A stretch of 64,000 bases of DNA. Source: Lingula anatina (Eukaryota > Brachiopoda > Lingulata > Lingulida > Lingulidae). Made by a program: the position numbers and the translations under genes. Shown here piece after piece: positions 11,301 to 23,724 of this stretch (positions are counted from its first letter, which is position 1; each line of letters begins with the position of its first letter). The notes beneath the pieces were generated by a model that saw nothing but the letters and a program-made list of their open reading frames with translations, made no database searches and was not told where the DNA came from. Location of the stretch: positions 57,299 to 121,298 of the forward strand of contig NW_019776051.1 in assembly GCF_001039355.2 (NCBI RefSeq), written 5' to 3'.

Positions 11301-14126
11301 TGAAATAGGCTATGGCAGTGAGTATACATCCTCCAAATGGCCAGGCTCCAAAGACGCCGAGGATCGGCCGGTATTTTGGACCAAGAAACTCGACTGACCA
11401 CACAAAACCAATCACTATGCCTCCTAGAAAATACAAATGTGCTGTCATGTTCCACAATTATTGTTAATGAGGATACAGCCAACGTACCCATTTTTATATC
11501 TTTATTGAAAAAAAAAGACGAGAAATATTTGCATGCGAAACGCTATGCAACGTGTTTGCCTCAACGATCCAGTGTATATTACATAAAACATAATATACAT
11601 ATATACTAGTACATGTATGTGTATAATTATATGTAGCGGTTATAATTTTTGTTGGACACTCTCAAGCATTATTTTCACAGATAGCCACAGCAGAAAATAA
11701 CATTTCGCCCAGACTTAAAAAGAGTAACAAAAATGGCCGACGAGAAGCAACAGATACTAAAGGAACAGATACACCTTTATAGCAGATTGTTACTAGCACA
11801 ACAGACACATCTATGCAGAATCATATCGGTATACATTTTTGTTTCAAAATGTATCGACGTTTCTTACCTCCAATTGCTACCCCATTAAAAAATCGCAAAG
11901 CAGCAAACATATACCAATTAACAGAGAAACTCTGAATGAATCCGAATAGACTAACCATCATAATAGCGGTGTAGAATGTCTGAAAGGAAAAAAGGTGTTT
12001 TTTTTATGCACGGGTGGCCTCACGATTAGGTGCTGGTGGTGCTTTTAAGTAAAGGCTTAACTTTTTTAGCTAAAAATGTGTCCAACTTTTCTAAGGTACA
12101 TCTAGTGATTATTAATTTTTAAAAGCTTTGACGCCTTCATGTACACCAGCAGATCATTTCAAAAGTACAGAATAATACGTCATTTTTTAAGTCAGGATTT
12201 TTAGACAAAATCTGTACTCTTGTTGTAGCTCACACAGAAAGCTGCTTTGGGTCACATAAATGCTGGAAAAATTTGCCATGCATTTCATGTTTAAAGAAAA
12301 TATTCACCATGAAACAGGTTCATAACATTATAATTTCGGAACTCAAAACAGAACAAAATTATATAGCTAGATGAGAACTGATACCTTCTTTCTCCCAAAC
12401 CAGTCGGAGAGTTGCCCAAAAATTAGAGATCCGAACAACACACCGGCCATTTGTAATGACGTAATGGTGTCACTGACAAAATCGGTCCCACATACCAGTT
12501 GCCACTGAAATAAGAAGCCAAAAATAATATTGGCGCTACAACGATCACAAAGAGTAAAGATTTTCACCAAAACGTGTAACTAATTACCATATTTACAACG
12601 TATTTTAGTTATGATAAATAAAACTAATTGTATGGCCTGTTACTGAAGACTGTAAAAATTGACACCAATTAGAAGTAGCTAGTCTATACATGTAAAATAT
12701 GCTTAATATTGGTGTTAGGGAGACGCGTTGCCCGTAGCTCTATTGTATCTTTTAAAAATTGTTAATGATATATCAAAATGAGCATGGCCAACGAACCTCA
12801 GAGACTATGGATGTAAAGTCCTTATTGAAGACATATCCATCACAAATTTCATTGGTGGGACCACACTGGTCTTTTACCAGACCTGTCCGATTTGTGGCGT
12901 TGCTGCCGAGATACGACGGCGTAGACTGCATCAGAGAAGACGTTGGCCACGTTTGATTGGTCAAACCAGAAACGTTGAGAAGGTTCGTGTTTGGGCAGGT
13001 GTAACCCGGGTTTGCTCCGACGTAAATCATGAGCATCATGTCCCAGCCTGTGTTGAACTTCCATCCAACATCGATCAGTAATACCAATGTCAACTGGTAC
13101 CATCCTAGTTGTCCTACATGTAAAAGAGGAAGAGCATAAAAATTGAGGAGTCGAAAGTACAGAGGTAGCAAATAAGTATTGTTCACATTTATGATTCCTG
13201 CTTTACACAATATGTCACAAGGCAATTGTATCACGTGGCAAAAGGAGGGGGTATATAGGTCCTACTTCTTGGTTTTAGATATATTGGATGAAAACTGAAA
13301 ACACACCAATATTGTGGATTTTTCATTAAAATTTACAAAAAGGGACTATTCTGAAGAAGAGGGTGGTAACGGGACTAGGGGTGGTCGGGGAGGGGGGCGA
13401 AACGATTCCCCTTAAGCTGTACGAAACTTCTGCATGTAAAAAATAATAACATGCGCATAAGAACGGGAAACAAAAAGAAAGAAACTCAACAGTAGATTAG
13501 GATGGACTTGCTCCTGTGTCCAGGAACAACCCCTAGATTAACTTAGACGGCGTGTCAACACGTCAACTGGTCTTGTTGACACTGGGTCAGGAAATGGTAC
13601 AGCAAATAAATAATTCATAACGGCCCAGAATGCTGTTCACGTAAGCGTAAGGTAACAGATCTGTAGATGCTGTGAAGTAGGGCCCATTAACTCACCCTAT
13701 ATGAAATGCAATGACAAAGCCTACTGAAATGGCGTCATCAGGCACATTGTATCTTTTTAAGCAGAACCAGAAGACGCTTTAACGATGAACAGTATAAACC
13801 TGTATTCAGATCAAACTTGAATCTTAAACAAATCTGCCATAAACATTTTATTTTCTAACTTTTATCTTGTGTCATCTTCCAGGAAAGGAGTACCAATATT
13901 CATTATTGCAGAAATAGTTCTGACCATTGCTCACATGAAATAGCCAACGGCTCGTATTTGAAGCTATGCCTCTTCTTTACTTGCTCCTAGTTTGAAAGTA
14001 CAGGATTAAACCAATATTAGGACCAGTTTTCGTGAGCCAACATTACGCTTAATTCGCTTATCCAAGAATAAATCTTCACATCGTCCACCTACCGACTTCT
14101 ATAAGAATATCTTCATACTCCACCAT
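7864..14126 (-). CDS. SLC22-family organic cation/anion transporter (12 exons, 560 aa)
   Basis: Exons in transcript order: 14126-14093, 13113-12797, 12504-12385, 11979-11868, 11423-11234, 10731-10599, 10336-10230, 9772-9638, 9436-9354, 9035-8915, 8638-8566, 8121-7864. All phases join and total 1683 nt (560 aa plus stop), the usual SLC22 length. The start MVEYEDILIEVGQLGWYQ matches the family N-terminus. Residues about 40-115 form the large loop after TM1, with four N-glycosylation sequons (NVS, NQT, NAT, NRT). GQLSDWFGRKK is the MFS motif after TM2-3, LPESPRWLL the family signature near the central loop, and GESYPTRVRDIG the late signature. The C-terminal tail is cytosolic and acidic (DNDDDD). 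The family moves organic cations, anions, carnitine or zwitterions across the plasma membrane; the substrate cannot be read here. It is divergent from the cyclase gene. Confidence 0.9.
8289..8371. repeat. CT/CA microsatellite
   Basis: A CT run followed by a CA run in an SLC22 intron. The counterpart in copy 1 is 3095-3149 and shorter. Confidence 0.9.
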
Positions 14127-15306
14127 TTTAACACTTTCCTGGGGAAATCCTCACTTCTGAAATCTAGCTAGTATGTTAGTCCTAGACAATACAAGCCGTT
14201 CATACCACGTCGGCTGGTGAATTCTGGGTGGGGATGGACTTTGATAAGCCCTCCTCTTTAGAACTGTCTCCGTACAGTGAGCGTGTTGTTGTGTCGTTAT
14301 TTAAGAAGTGATAAGGTGTATATATACATAAAACTGGATAGGAACGTCTGATGAGAAATTTGGATGAAAAACTAGAGACAGTCAAAGCTGTCATAGACCC
14401 TCGTTGTTAAGAGGTACCGAGCTGGGACCTTGTTCCACAGGCAGAGAAGCAGGGAAAATTCATATTTCCTGGGAATAACTGTTATCAACAAACAAAGTCA
14501 TTCTCCAATATTTTTAAGCAAAAACACTTATTTCAGTCTTTGATATAAAACATTTTTTGTCATATACAGTGAAAAGTGTGTCAAGCAATTCGATTTGCTT
14601 TGACTCTTCAATTGCCTCTTTTTCAGATACTGTAGGTAGTATTGCAATACCATCTTGTAATTTTCAGACAAATTTGAAGCAGTGATGATATGATTTAACA
14701 GCTCTTGCGACTTCTATGGATGTATCATAAGGGAAATGGCTTATCGCCGCTGAAACATTTACGTCACACTTAAGAAGTGTTTGCTCAGTCACTATCTGTT
14801 GGTATAACGGCGACCAAACTGTATCTTCAAAATAAACAGAATATTTGCAGGACAAATAGAGTATTTGGAGAACTGTGATTGCATGCTGATGTCATAATTT
14901 TAAGAGGGGGTATTTAGGATTGTGGAGGGGAAGGGGGAGGGGGTATGGAGGTTTATCCGAAATTAAGGGAGGGCACGTACCCGCTTTGCCATCTCTGGGC
15001 CCAGTGTAACGAAATTGAGGGTACGTGTAACAGAAGGTCCGCCCTCCATTTAGTTATAATGGTTAGGGTTAGCCTGACCTAGGTGGGTCAAAATCAAGGG
15101 CGAGACTTACCTGTACAAATGAATGGGAAGCGGACTCTATATCATGGGGGAGTCTCTGTCACGTTACACCGGCAATATGTAGACTGCAAAGAAAAAACTT
15201 TATCGACTTGGGTTAAGACAGTAAGGTTTTATATTGGGATTTTGAAGGGTATTTAAATCAAAACGACACCGGCCCTAGAGCTTTTAATAGGTCTATGTTA
15301 TTATTC

Positions 15307-15501
15307 TGTAAGAGCGCATTTAAAACAGCAGACAAACAGATCCGCGGATCAAATATGGCCGACCCACTTGAAAGCTTGTTGCGTAATCCCCGCGGGGAAT
15401 CTATTCAGTGTCTAATCGGGAACTAAGCGGCAAGCTTTTTAGTGGGTCGCCATATTTGATCTACGGATCTGTTAGTCCGCTGTTCTAAATGAGCTCTAAC
15501 A
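15307..15501. mobile_element. Palindromic non-coding element with about 70-bp inverted repeats
   Basis: Arms contain aaatatggccgacccacttg on the left and its near reverse complement on the right, extending to cagatcc and the outer atttaaaacag/ctgttctaaat ends. There is no ORF. Related copies lie in RalGDS introns (37594-37740 and 46822-47022). Confidence 0.6.
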
Positions 15502-15898
15502 CGCAATTGCCTATAATAATGCTTGCGTCTTGTTAAAAAATATTTTAGAACTAATATGCAGCCTAGCGTAGTTCTACTTTGTATAAGACATTTCTTTACA
15601 AGTTTAATGCAAGATATCCCAATCAGTCAGAAATATGCACAAGTGCTCATGCATACAAACATACAAACGCATACATTGGACTTCCGCGTGATATAATAGA
15701 ATTTGGTTACATTTTGCGGTGGTTGCATTTCGTTTATCTTCAGTTGCATTTCGCGGTTTCTCTGACAAAGTTCGCGCAAATTAGGCCAATGCCCTTACCA
15801 CTAGGAGATAGCTGAAGACAGAAGTGCTCAATAGAACAGATAATGAGGGCAAATGTTTCAAGGTCACGTTACAGGGCGTTGGTCAACAGACAAATAGA

Positions 15899-15942
15899 TA
15901 TAAATAGGCCCCCACATGTATATAAATAGGCCCCCACATGTT
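15899..15942 (+). repeat. 22-bp tandem duplication
   Basis: Two units of tataaataggcccccacatg (plus TA). The meaning is unknown; it lies in the SLC22-cyclase intergenic region. Confidence 0.85.
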
Positions 15943-16738
15943 AACGGACAGGCTCTTAAAAAGATAAATAAATAAATAAATAATTAATTAATAAACGTGA
16001 TTTATAGCGAAATCAACCAATAAACAAACAAACAAACAAAAATACATTCAGTAATCACTTTATGATCTTTCAATGATAATTGATCGATTAATTTCTATAT
16101 TTGTAGACATATTAGTACGTAGCAAACGAAATTAAGAAATTTGGAATATACTTACAAGTTTCAAACATCTGGAGATAATTTTCCACATGTTATCACTTAA
16201 TTTTTGCATTTTGTGAACTTTATACCCATGATGCTTTGTGTTTCTTTATTCTCTTGGAGATCTAGGTACCAATTGTTGTAATTGCATACACATTGTTCTG
16301 GTTTTTAAGTGGGCATCCAACCACCCAGAAGTTTGATTGGCAATAACCACGTGGAATCTTGGAAGGCAGGTGTATAAAGGAATAAAGAACAAAAGTGCGT
16401 AGAATTTGTATCGTGCGAGCTTGTACATAAATGTTCATACTTAAGCTGCTGTCATTGCGTTCACTTGCACAGGCAAGCATACATTCGCCGACTTAACATA
16501 CAGATACACATGCGAACGCACGCTCGTGTAAACCTACATTCTAAATGCATCTTCTTATCAGGTCCCGCGGGTCTGACCCTGACTTCACCCTAATTTAACC
16601 TAAATTGAACTTAAGGCTAGGGTGACATGAGTTTAAAAAAATCACCACCTGGATATACCAGATATAGCCGTATACTATTCAAGGTCATGACCAGGGTTTA
16701 TTATGTTAACATAAGTTATCTATTGGATAACTGCACAG

Positions 16739-19549
16739 TGTTTCATCTAGCCGAAACAGAAGCAAACGCCATCTGAATCTATCTTAACCGTACATGGATG
16801 TCAAATGGATGTCATGGTGTGCTTTTGATTGCAGAGTAGATTTCGTTTATTTCTCATGATTCCTTTTTTCGTTAATTGCATACAGAATACGTATCCAGCC
16901 GGCAAAAAAAAAAAAAAAAGAATTGCTCCTTTGACCTCCGTCTTTGGTTGATCTTTACTTGCAAACGGAACATTCAAACCGGGATTTCAGCAGAGCGGAC
17001 ATCTCAACCTTTGTAAAGACTTCGTCAATTGACTGTCATCGAAAATCTTCAAATGGGAGATACAAGACATCAGCTGGCTGTGATTCTAATTCTAAGTTCT
17101 CTCAATGCAGATGCTGTGATTGTAGATCTCAGTTATCCGTACGATAACCAAACAATGTATCCACTGTCTATGCCACAGAAGTGGCAGATATGGAACGACC
17201 ACAGAGGACCCTACAAAAACATCACCTGGTAATAATTTTTACTTTCTCGTCCAAAGATTTAAAAATTGGTTTAAGGTCATTACAACAGCTGTCTAATATC
17301 GGAGGGGTTTTCGTACAGTTTTATTTGTTACACGTTTGTTTTTTTTTTCCATTTACGATGAGGTAAATATTGCACTTGAGAATTAGCAGTGCATACTCTT
17401 AAAATGTAATAACTACGTAAATTCGGGCAGATAAATGAATTTCGGAAAGGGAAGCACCATTGGAATATTATTTTATGATATCATGAGTGTATCAACCTTC
17501 TCATTTCTTCCTCAACAAGGACTCTGACAAAGTTCGTACAAAATAGGTCAATGCCCTGACCTCTCGCGGAGAAAGACCCTATGCCTATATGCCTATGCCT
17601 ACAATGTATATCCCTTTGTATATTTTACCGTTTTGGTGGTGGTGGGGGGGGGGGGGGGGAGGGGGTCTCAGTTAAGCACAGGTGACCTTTTAACAACCTC
17701 AAATTGTAGCTAATTTTACCATTTATTTGTATTTTCGCTTATCTTTGACTAGACGGTTAGCATTATGGTGACTCACCAGCTGATGCAACATCTATTGACC
17801 AATATAGTACATGTAGGTGACCAATGGTAGTAAACGTATGTTTGTTTACAATTTCGGAATCTGTTATGATGGCAGTGATGTATAACCAGTCTTACAGAGA
17901 TATTGTGTGTTTCTTTGCACTGTGCACCAATTCAAATATTCTTTATTAATGCTGTTGCGTGCTTTTCTGTACTTATTGCGTGTACTGTCTGTGCTAAAAA
18001 AATATTCATTGCTGAGGGGAGTTTATATATTCCCGAAATGTGCAAATTAGCTTGACATCAAATGGTTGCCTTCAAAGGTGAATGTAAACTGTATATCAAA
18101 GACTTTGATATCAATGCCAATAGGTCAATGGTATGTAAAACATAGAAAAGATGGACATCGTATCTCTAATTTCTTACATCATTAATGCCAGTAAAGATAA
18201 TTGTAAGATAACCACGTGTCCATACAAATAAAGAGTTAATAATTTTACATGCATGAGATCATCGACTTACATTTAAATGTTTTAACAACATTTTTCATAA
18301 ACGATTCGATTAACTGCTGAGGCTAGCGACCTGAAGCGTAAATGACCAACGGCTGCAAGGTGAAGGGTACATAAAGCAAATAATTTTTATGGAAACTGCA
18401 GAAGATGAGAAATAATAATAATAAACAAAACAGCCCTAGAAGTCAAACTCAATAGGCAATTCAAGAGAGCTAGTAGAAAAAATGTTAATTGTCGGTCCTT
18501 CTTCAAAGCTTTCAAAATGTGCCCCATTTTTTTGCAAACAAAAACCATGGAAGAGTGCTTCTTTTTTTGTTATTCGAACGTCACTTTACATTCTATACAT
18601 AATTCATGGAAATTGCATGAAAACAGTGACATTGTAGTGGTAAAACTGCTGCAGTATTCTTATATTTTCCAGGCTGGAATACAACCACTTCTGTTCATCA
18701 GAGCACGGCGGAACACACATCGACGCTCCCAGGCATTTTATCAAGAATGGGTGGACGATCGACCAAATACCTCTGGAACGTCTGATAAACTTACCATGTG
18801 AGTATAACGTAATGCTTTCTATGTCAATACAAAAGTAGACGTGATAACTGCTCGAAATTAAGCAAGTGCTCCTCCAAAAGGATAATATATCCAATTAATA
18901 ATAATAATAATAATGATAACAGATAAAAAATTCATTGAAAGAGGAAAGAACAATTGACAGAGGAGGACAATTCCAGTTTGGTTCTACCACCCGCATCTTA
19001 AGTTCATGAGTCAAGCAAAATTGTTCAGGCCTGAAAGTTGTTGTAACATTTAGGTTCTGTCCAGTTTGGTTTTCAAACCAATTATATCTCATTTATTCTG
19101 GTGATTACGGCTGAAATCGTAGTCATTCAAAGTATAATGACAATATTTATAATTGTGTATACTGAGTACAATTGGGACATTTGTTGTCTCTATAGTCACG
19201 TTTTACATATTATGATAATAAAAAAGAAAATTGGCCGTCCATGGTGCTTTTGTTGTCTTCGATTTTCAATGTCGTTGTTTTATTTGGCATGTGCCAATGT
19301 TTCAGAAGTGTTTTATATGATTTTCAGGTTATGCTATTACTGTCAAATTGAAAAATGCATTTTTCCAAACATAGTGTAGAACTTATATAATGACTATGTG
19401 ATAACATCTCAAACAATTATGGTGAAGTGTTGCATTGCAGTGGTTATGCAGTAGTGAACTAGCCAATCATATTTATCGGACTTGTAGCACTGGGTCATTT
19501 TCATAACTGGTACTATAATAAAGAGCTGCACAGGTAGTGCAGTAGTTAG
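16739..19549. repeat. Duplicated block II, copy 1
   Basis: Homologous to 19553-22436. It starts at TGTTTCATCTAG and ends at GTAGTGCAGTAGTTAG just before the N at 19550. It holds cyclase exons 1-2 and their introns. Confidence 0.9.
17053..18797 (+). CDS. Cyclase-family gene, exons 1-2, first (probably allelic) copy
   Basis: Exons 17053-17228 and 18673-18797 duplicate exons 1-2 of the cyclase gene at 19859 and 21563. Exon lengths (176 and 125), donor sites and 5' flank are the same. Exon 1 differs at three residues by eye (HQL/HQF, ADAV/ADAM, SMPQ/SMSQ); exon 2 is identical in protein. No copy of exons 3-4 follows before the N at 19550, so as drawn this is an unfinished gene. It could be spliced to the shared exons only by skipping the second copy. 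The homologous block spans about 16739-19549 against 19553-22436. Alternative haplotype is the preferred reading; a recent tandem duplication of the 5' half is less likely. Confidence 0.75.
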
Positions 19550-19550
19550 N
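19550..19550. other. Single-N assembly junction
   Basis: The left side matches 22400-22436; the right side matches 16739 onward. Confidence 0.85.
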
Positions 19551-19552
19551 AA

Positions 19553-20409
19553 TGTTTCATCTAGCCGAATCAGAAGCAAACGCCATCTGAATCTATCTTA
19601 ACCGTACATGGATGTCAAATGGATGTCATGGTGTGCTTTTAATTGCAAAGTAGATTTCGTTTATTTCTCGTGATTTCCTTTTTTCGTTAATTGCATACAG
19701 AATACGTATCCAGCCGGCAAAAAAAGAATTGCTCTTTTGACCTCCGTCTTTGGTTAATCTTTTCTTTGAAAAGGAACATTCAAACCGGGATTTCAGAAGA
19801 ACGAACATCTCAACCTTTTTAAAGACTTCGCCAATTGACTGTCATCGGAAATATTCAAATGGGAGATACAAGACATCAGTTTGCCGTGATTCTAATTCTA
19901 AGTTCTCTCAATGCAGACGCTATGATCGTAGACCTCAGTTATCCGTATGATAACCAAACAATGTATCCACTGTCTATGTCACAGAAGTGGCAGATATGGA
20001 ACGACCACAGAGGACCCTACAAAAACATCACCTGGTAATAATTTTACTTTCTCGTCCTAAAGATTTAAAAATGGGTTTAAGGTCAGTAAAACAGCTGTCT
20101 AGCACCGGAGGGATTTTCGAACATGCGTTTGTTTTTTTTTTCATTTTCGATGAGGTAAATATTGCATTTGAGAATTAGCGGTACGTATCGTTTAAAGCTA
20201 ATAATTATCATAAATTCGGGCTGGAAAATGAATTTCGTAAAGGGAAGCAGCATAGGATTAATATTTTATACCTGATATGAATGTATCAACCTTTTTATTT
20301 CTTCCTCAGCAAAGACTCTGACAAAGTTCGTGCAATATAGGTCAATGCCCTGAACTCTCGTGGATATAGACCCTTTGCCTATACCTACAATGTACTCTTT
20401 GCTGTTTTG

Positions 20410-20440
<31 letters not shown>

Positions 20441-21784
20441 GGGTTCGTTTAAACATTGGNNNNNNNNNNNNNNNNNNNNNNNNNNNNNNNNNNNNNNNNN
20501 NNNNNNNNNNNNNNNNNNNNNNNNNNNNNNNNGGGGTGGGGGGGGGTTCAGTTAACACTATGTAGGTGACCTTTCAACAACCTCAAGTTGTATCTAATTT
20601 TACCATTTATTTGTATTTTCGCTTATTTTGACTAGACGGTTAGCATTATGGTGAATCTCAAGCTGATGCAACATCTATTGACCAATATAGTACATGTAGG
20701 TGGCCAATGGTAGTAAACGTATGCGTATGTTTGTTTACAATTTCGGAATCTGATGTGATGGCAGTGATTCTATAACCAGTCGTACAGAGATATTGTGTGT
20801 TTCTTTGCACTGTGTCGTCCCGATCATCTTATTTCCAATTCAAATATTCTTTATTAATGCTGTTGCCTGCTGCTTTTTTGTACTTATTGCGTATGCTGTC
20901 TGTACTAAGAAAAACATATTCATTGCTGAGGGGAGTTTATATCTACCCGAAATGTGCAAATTAGCTTGACATCAAATGGTTGCCTTCAAAGGTGAATGTA
21001 AACTGTATATCAAAGACTTTGATATCAATGCCAATAGGTCAGTGATATGTAAAACATGGACATTTCGCATCTCTTATTTCTTACATCATAAATGTCAGTG
21101 AATATAATTGTAAGATAACCACGTGACCAGACAAATAAAAAGTTAATAATTTTACATGCATGAGATCATCGACTTACATTTAAATGTGTAAACAACATTT
21201 TTCATAATAAACGATTCGATTATTTGCTGAGGCTAGCAACGTACCTGAAGCGTAAATGACCAACGGCTGCAAGGTGAAGGGTACATGAAGAAAATGATTT
21301 TTATGGAAACTGCAGCTCTAAAAGTCAAACTCAATAGGGAATTCAAGGGAGCTAGTAGAAAGAAATGCTAATTTTCGGTCATTCTCAAAGCTTTCAAAAT
21401 GTGCTGCATTTTTTGCAAAGAAAACCCATGGAAGAATGCTTCATTTTTTTTTTTTTTTGTTATTCGAACGTCACTTTACATTCTATACATAATTAATGGA
21501 AATGGTATGAAAACAATGACAGGGTAGTGGCAGAAACTGCTGCAGTATTCTTATATTTCCAGGCTGGAATACAACCACTTCTGTTCATCAGAGCACGGCG
21601 GAACACACATCGACGCTCCCAGGCATTTTATCAAGAACGGGTGGACGATCGACCAAATACCTCTGGAACGTCTGATAAACTTACCATGTGAGTATAACGT
21701 AATGCTTTCTATGTCAATACAAAAGTAGACGTGATAACTGCTCGAAATTAAGCAAGTGCTCCTCCAAAAGGATAATATATCCAA

Positions 21785-21821
<37 letters not shown>

Positions 21822-22436
21822 AAACAGATAAAAAATTCAATGAAAGAGGAAAGAACAATTGACTGAGGCTGACAATTCCAGTTTGGTTCTACCACCCGCA
21901 TCTTAAGTTCATGAGTCAAGCAAAATGCTTCAGGCCTGAAAGTTGTTGTAACATTTAGGATCTTTCCAGTTTGGTTTTCAAACCAATTATATCTCGGCTG
22001 AAATCGTAGTCATTCAAAGTATAATGACAATATTTATAATTGTGTATACTGAGTACAATTGGGACATTTGTTGTCTCTATAGTCACGTTTTACATATTAT
22101 GATAATAAAAAAGAAAATTGGCCGTCCATGGTGCTTTTGTTGTCTTCGATTTTCAATGTCGTTGTTTTATTTGGCATGTGCCAATGTTTCAGAAGTGTTT
22201 TATATGATTTTCAGGTTATGCTATTACTGTCAAATTGAAAAATGCATTTTTCCAAACATAGTGTAGAACTTATATAATGACTATGTGATAACATCTCAAA
22301 CAATTATGGTAAAGTGTTGCATTGCAGTGGTTATGCAGTAGTGAACTAGCCAATCATATTTATTGGACTTGTAGCATTGGGTCATTTGCATAACTGGTAC
22401 TATAATAAAGAACTGCACAGGTAGTGCAGTAGTTAG
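19553..22436. repeat. Duplicated block II, copy 2
   Basis: Second copy of 16739-19549, containing a 73-N gap at 20460-20532 inside a G-rich tract. It continues into the unique cyclase exons 3-4. Confidence 0.9.
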
Positions 22437-23724
22437 TTACTGTTCACTTGTGTTAGAGTTGCTTACTTCAGATGTCCAGGTAGACTTCAGCAGATCTTAT
22501 TACTTTGAGAAATACAAAAATATTCAGTGTGCTCCAATAGTTCATGGTACTTATAAATACAGAAAAAATAGGAGATAACTGGTTAGGGCTAGACAATTTG
22601 GGACATAGATGAATTTAAAAGCAATTTCCGCGTAGTCAATTCAGTTCCAAAAACCACACAAACAGTCCCTATAACCACTGAGCTTATTGCATTAAAATTG
22701 CCCCCCCCCCCAATTAGCAAATGAGCAGGCAGTGCTAGAAACTATACATGTATGTATGTATGTATGTATGTATGTATATGTAGACGTTGATCTTTTTCTT
22801 CTTCCAGTGGTAGTGATTGATATCAAACAGAAAGCCTCCGTCAACCCGTCAGCACAGCTTGAGGTGAATGATCTCCTGGCCTGGGAGGCGGCGCACGGGG
22901 AGATACCGGATAGGGCCGCCATTATGATGAATTCGGGATGGACGAAGTACTGGGGAAATGTGACGGCGTTTTTAGGAGGCAGGTGTCTTGGCTTTATAAT
23001 TTTAATTATATTATATTAAAATCGGTAAATCATTATTGATAACTTAACCAGTATGGGAATAACACGTCTTAGTACAGCGACACGTATGTGTACATTGTAA
23101 ATCCCGAGTTGAATTTATTGGTTCAAATGATTAAACTAATGAGTTTACTTTATTCTAAGATTGTTTGCTTGCTGAGTGAACCTTGGTTTTTGCACTTTCC
23201 TACACATATGGAAAGCCCACTATCCTTGCTACTTTTTAAAATCAATCAGTTGATTGATTTTCAAATTTTCATATGTATTGCTTTTTGGAGAATTAACTGG
23301 AGAAAAATCATAGTCGGTATTTCTTTCAGGAAACACAACAGACCAACTAAAATTCCCGAGCGTCAGTCCCGACGCCGCTCAATGGATTCTAGACAATAGA
23401 CCCAAAACATACGCTTTTGGCGTGGACACCAATTCTATAGAAAAGGAACCTAGCGTCGAATACCTCACTCATCGTAGACTTCTGGGTCATCAAATTTATA
23501 TATTTGAACAGGTGGCCTATCTAGACCGAGTCCCGGCGGTAGGGGCGCGCATCACGGCATTGCCTGTCAAGATTAAGGGGGGTTCTGGCGGTCCGACGAG
23601 GATAGCCGCTTTTTGGGATACAGCAACGCGCTCGGGCGTTTCCGGGAAACAATTGCATTTGATTTTGATTATAGTGTTAAGTAACGTGGTGCTTAGTCAA
23701 TTTATTTCAATGCTGCTTATATAG
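19859..23724 (+). CDS. Secreted cyclase-family (isatin hydrolase / kynurenine formamidase-like) hydrolase
   Basis: Exons 19859-20034, 21563-21687, 22808-22978 and 23330-23724 give 867 nt (288 aa). The start is the first in-frame ATG: an apparent longer ORF 24 bases upstream begins at TTG. Residues 1-21 look like a signal peptide (hydrophobic LAVILILSSLNADA type). DLSYPYDNQTMYPL and SSEHGGTHIDAPRHF match the metal-binding HxGTHxDxPxHF motif of the cyclase superfamily; GVDTNSIE, HRRLLGHQIY and GGSGGPTRIAAFW match its C-terminal half. Family members hydrolyse amide or lactam bonds (N-formylkynurenine, isatin) with a divalent metal; the substrate here is unknown. The last about 23 residues are strongly hydrophobic after a small-residue stretch (SGVSGK), suggesting a GPI-anchor signal. 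The intron after 22978 begins GC. The join to the unique exons uses the second copy of exons 1-2. Confidence 0.85.
20460..20532. other. Assembly gap (73 N)
   Basis: Gap in the first cyclase intron, flanked by G-rich tracts. The corresponding intron of copy 1 (17641-17663) has a continuous G run there. Confidence 0.98.
22743..22780. repeat. ATGT microsatellite
   Basis: (ATGT)n directly upstream of cyclase exon 3; its acceptor follows at 22807. Confidence 0.85.

Larger units (their letters stand above)
14127..16738. other. Intergenic region between divergent SLC22 and cyclase genes
   Basis: No convincing exon. It should hold both promoters and 5' UTRs. It contains the 15307-15501 palindromic element, the 22-bp tandem repeat and a TAAA-rich stretch (15961-15990). 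Short ORFs here lack family motifs. Confidence 0.6.

Noticed and set aside
15059-15075. Telomere-like ggttagggttag
   Set aside because: Less than three units, isolated, not a telomeric array.
17029-17052. Earlier start for the cyclase protein
   Set aside because: The codon is TTG; ATG at 17053 (19859 in copy 2) follows and begins a good signal peptide.
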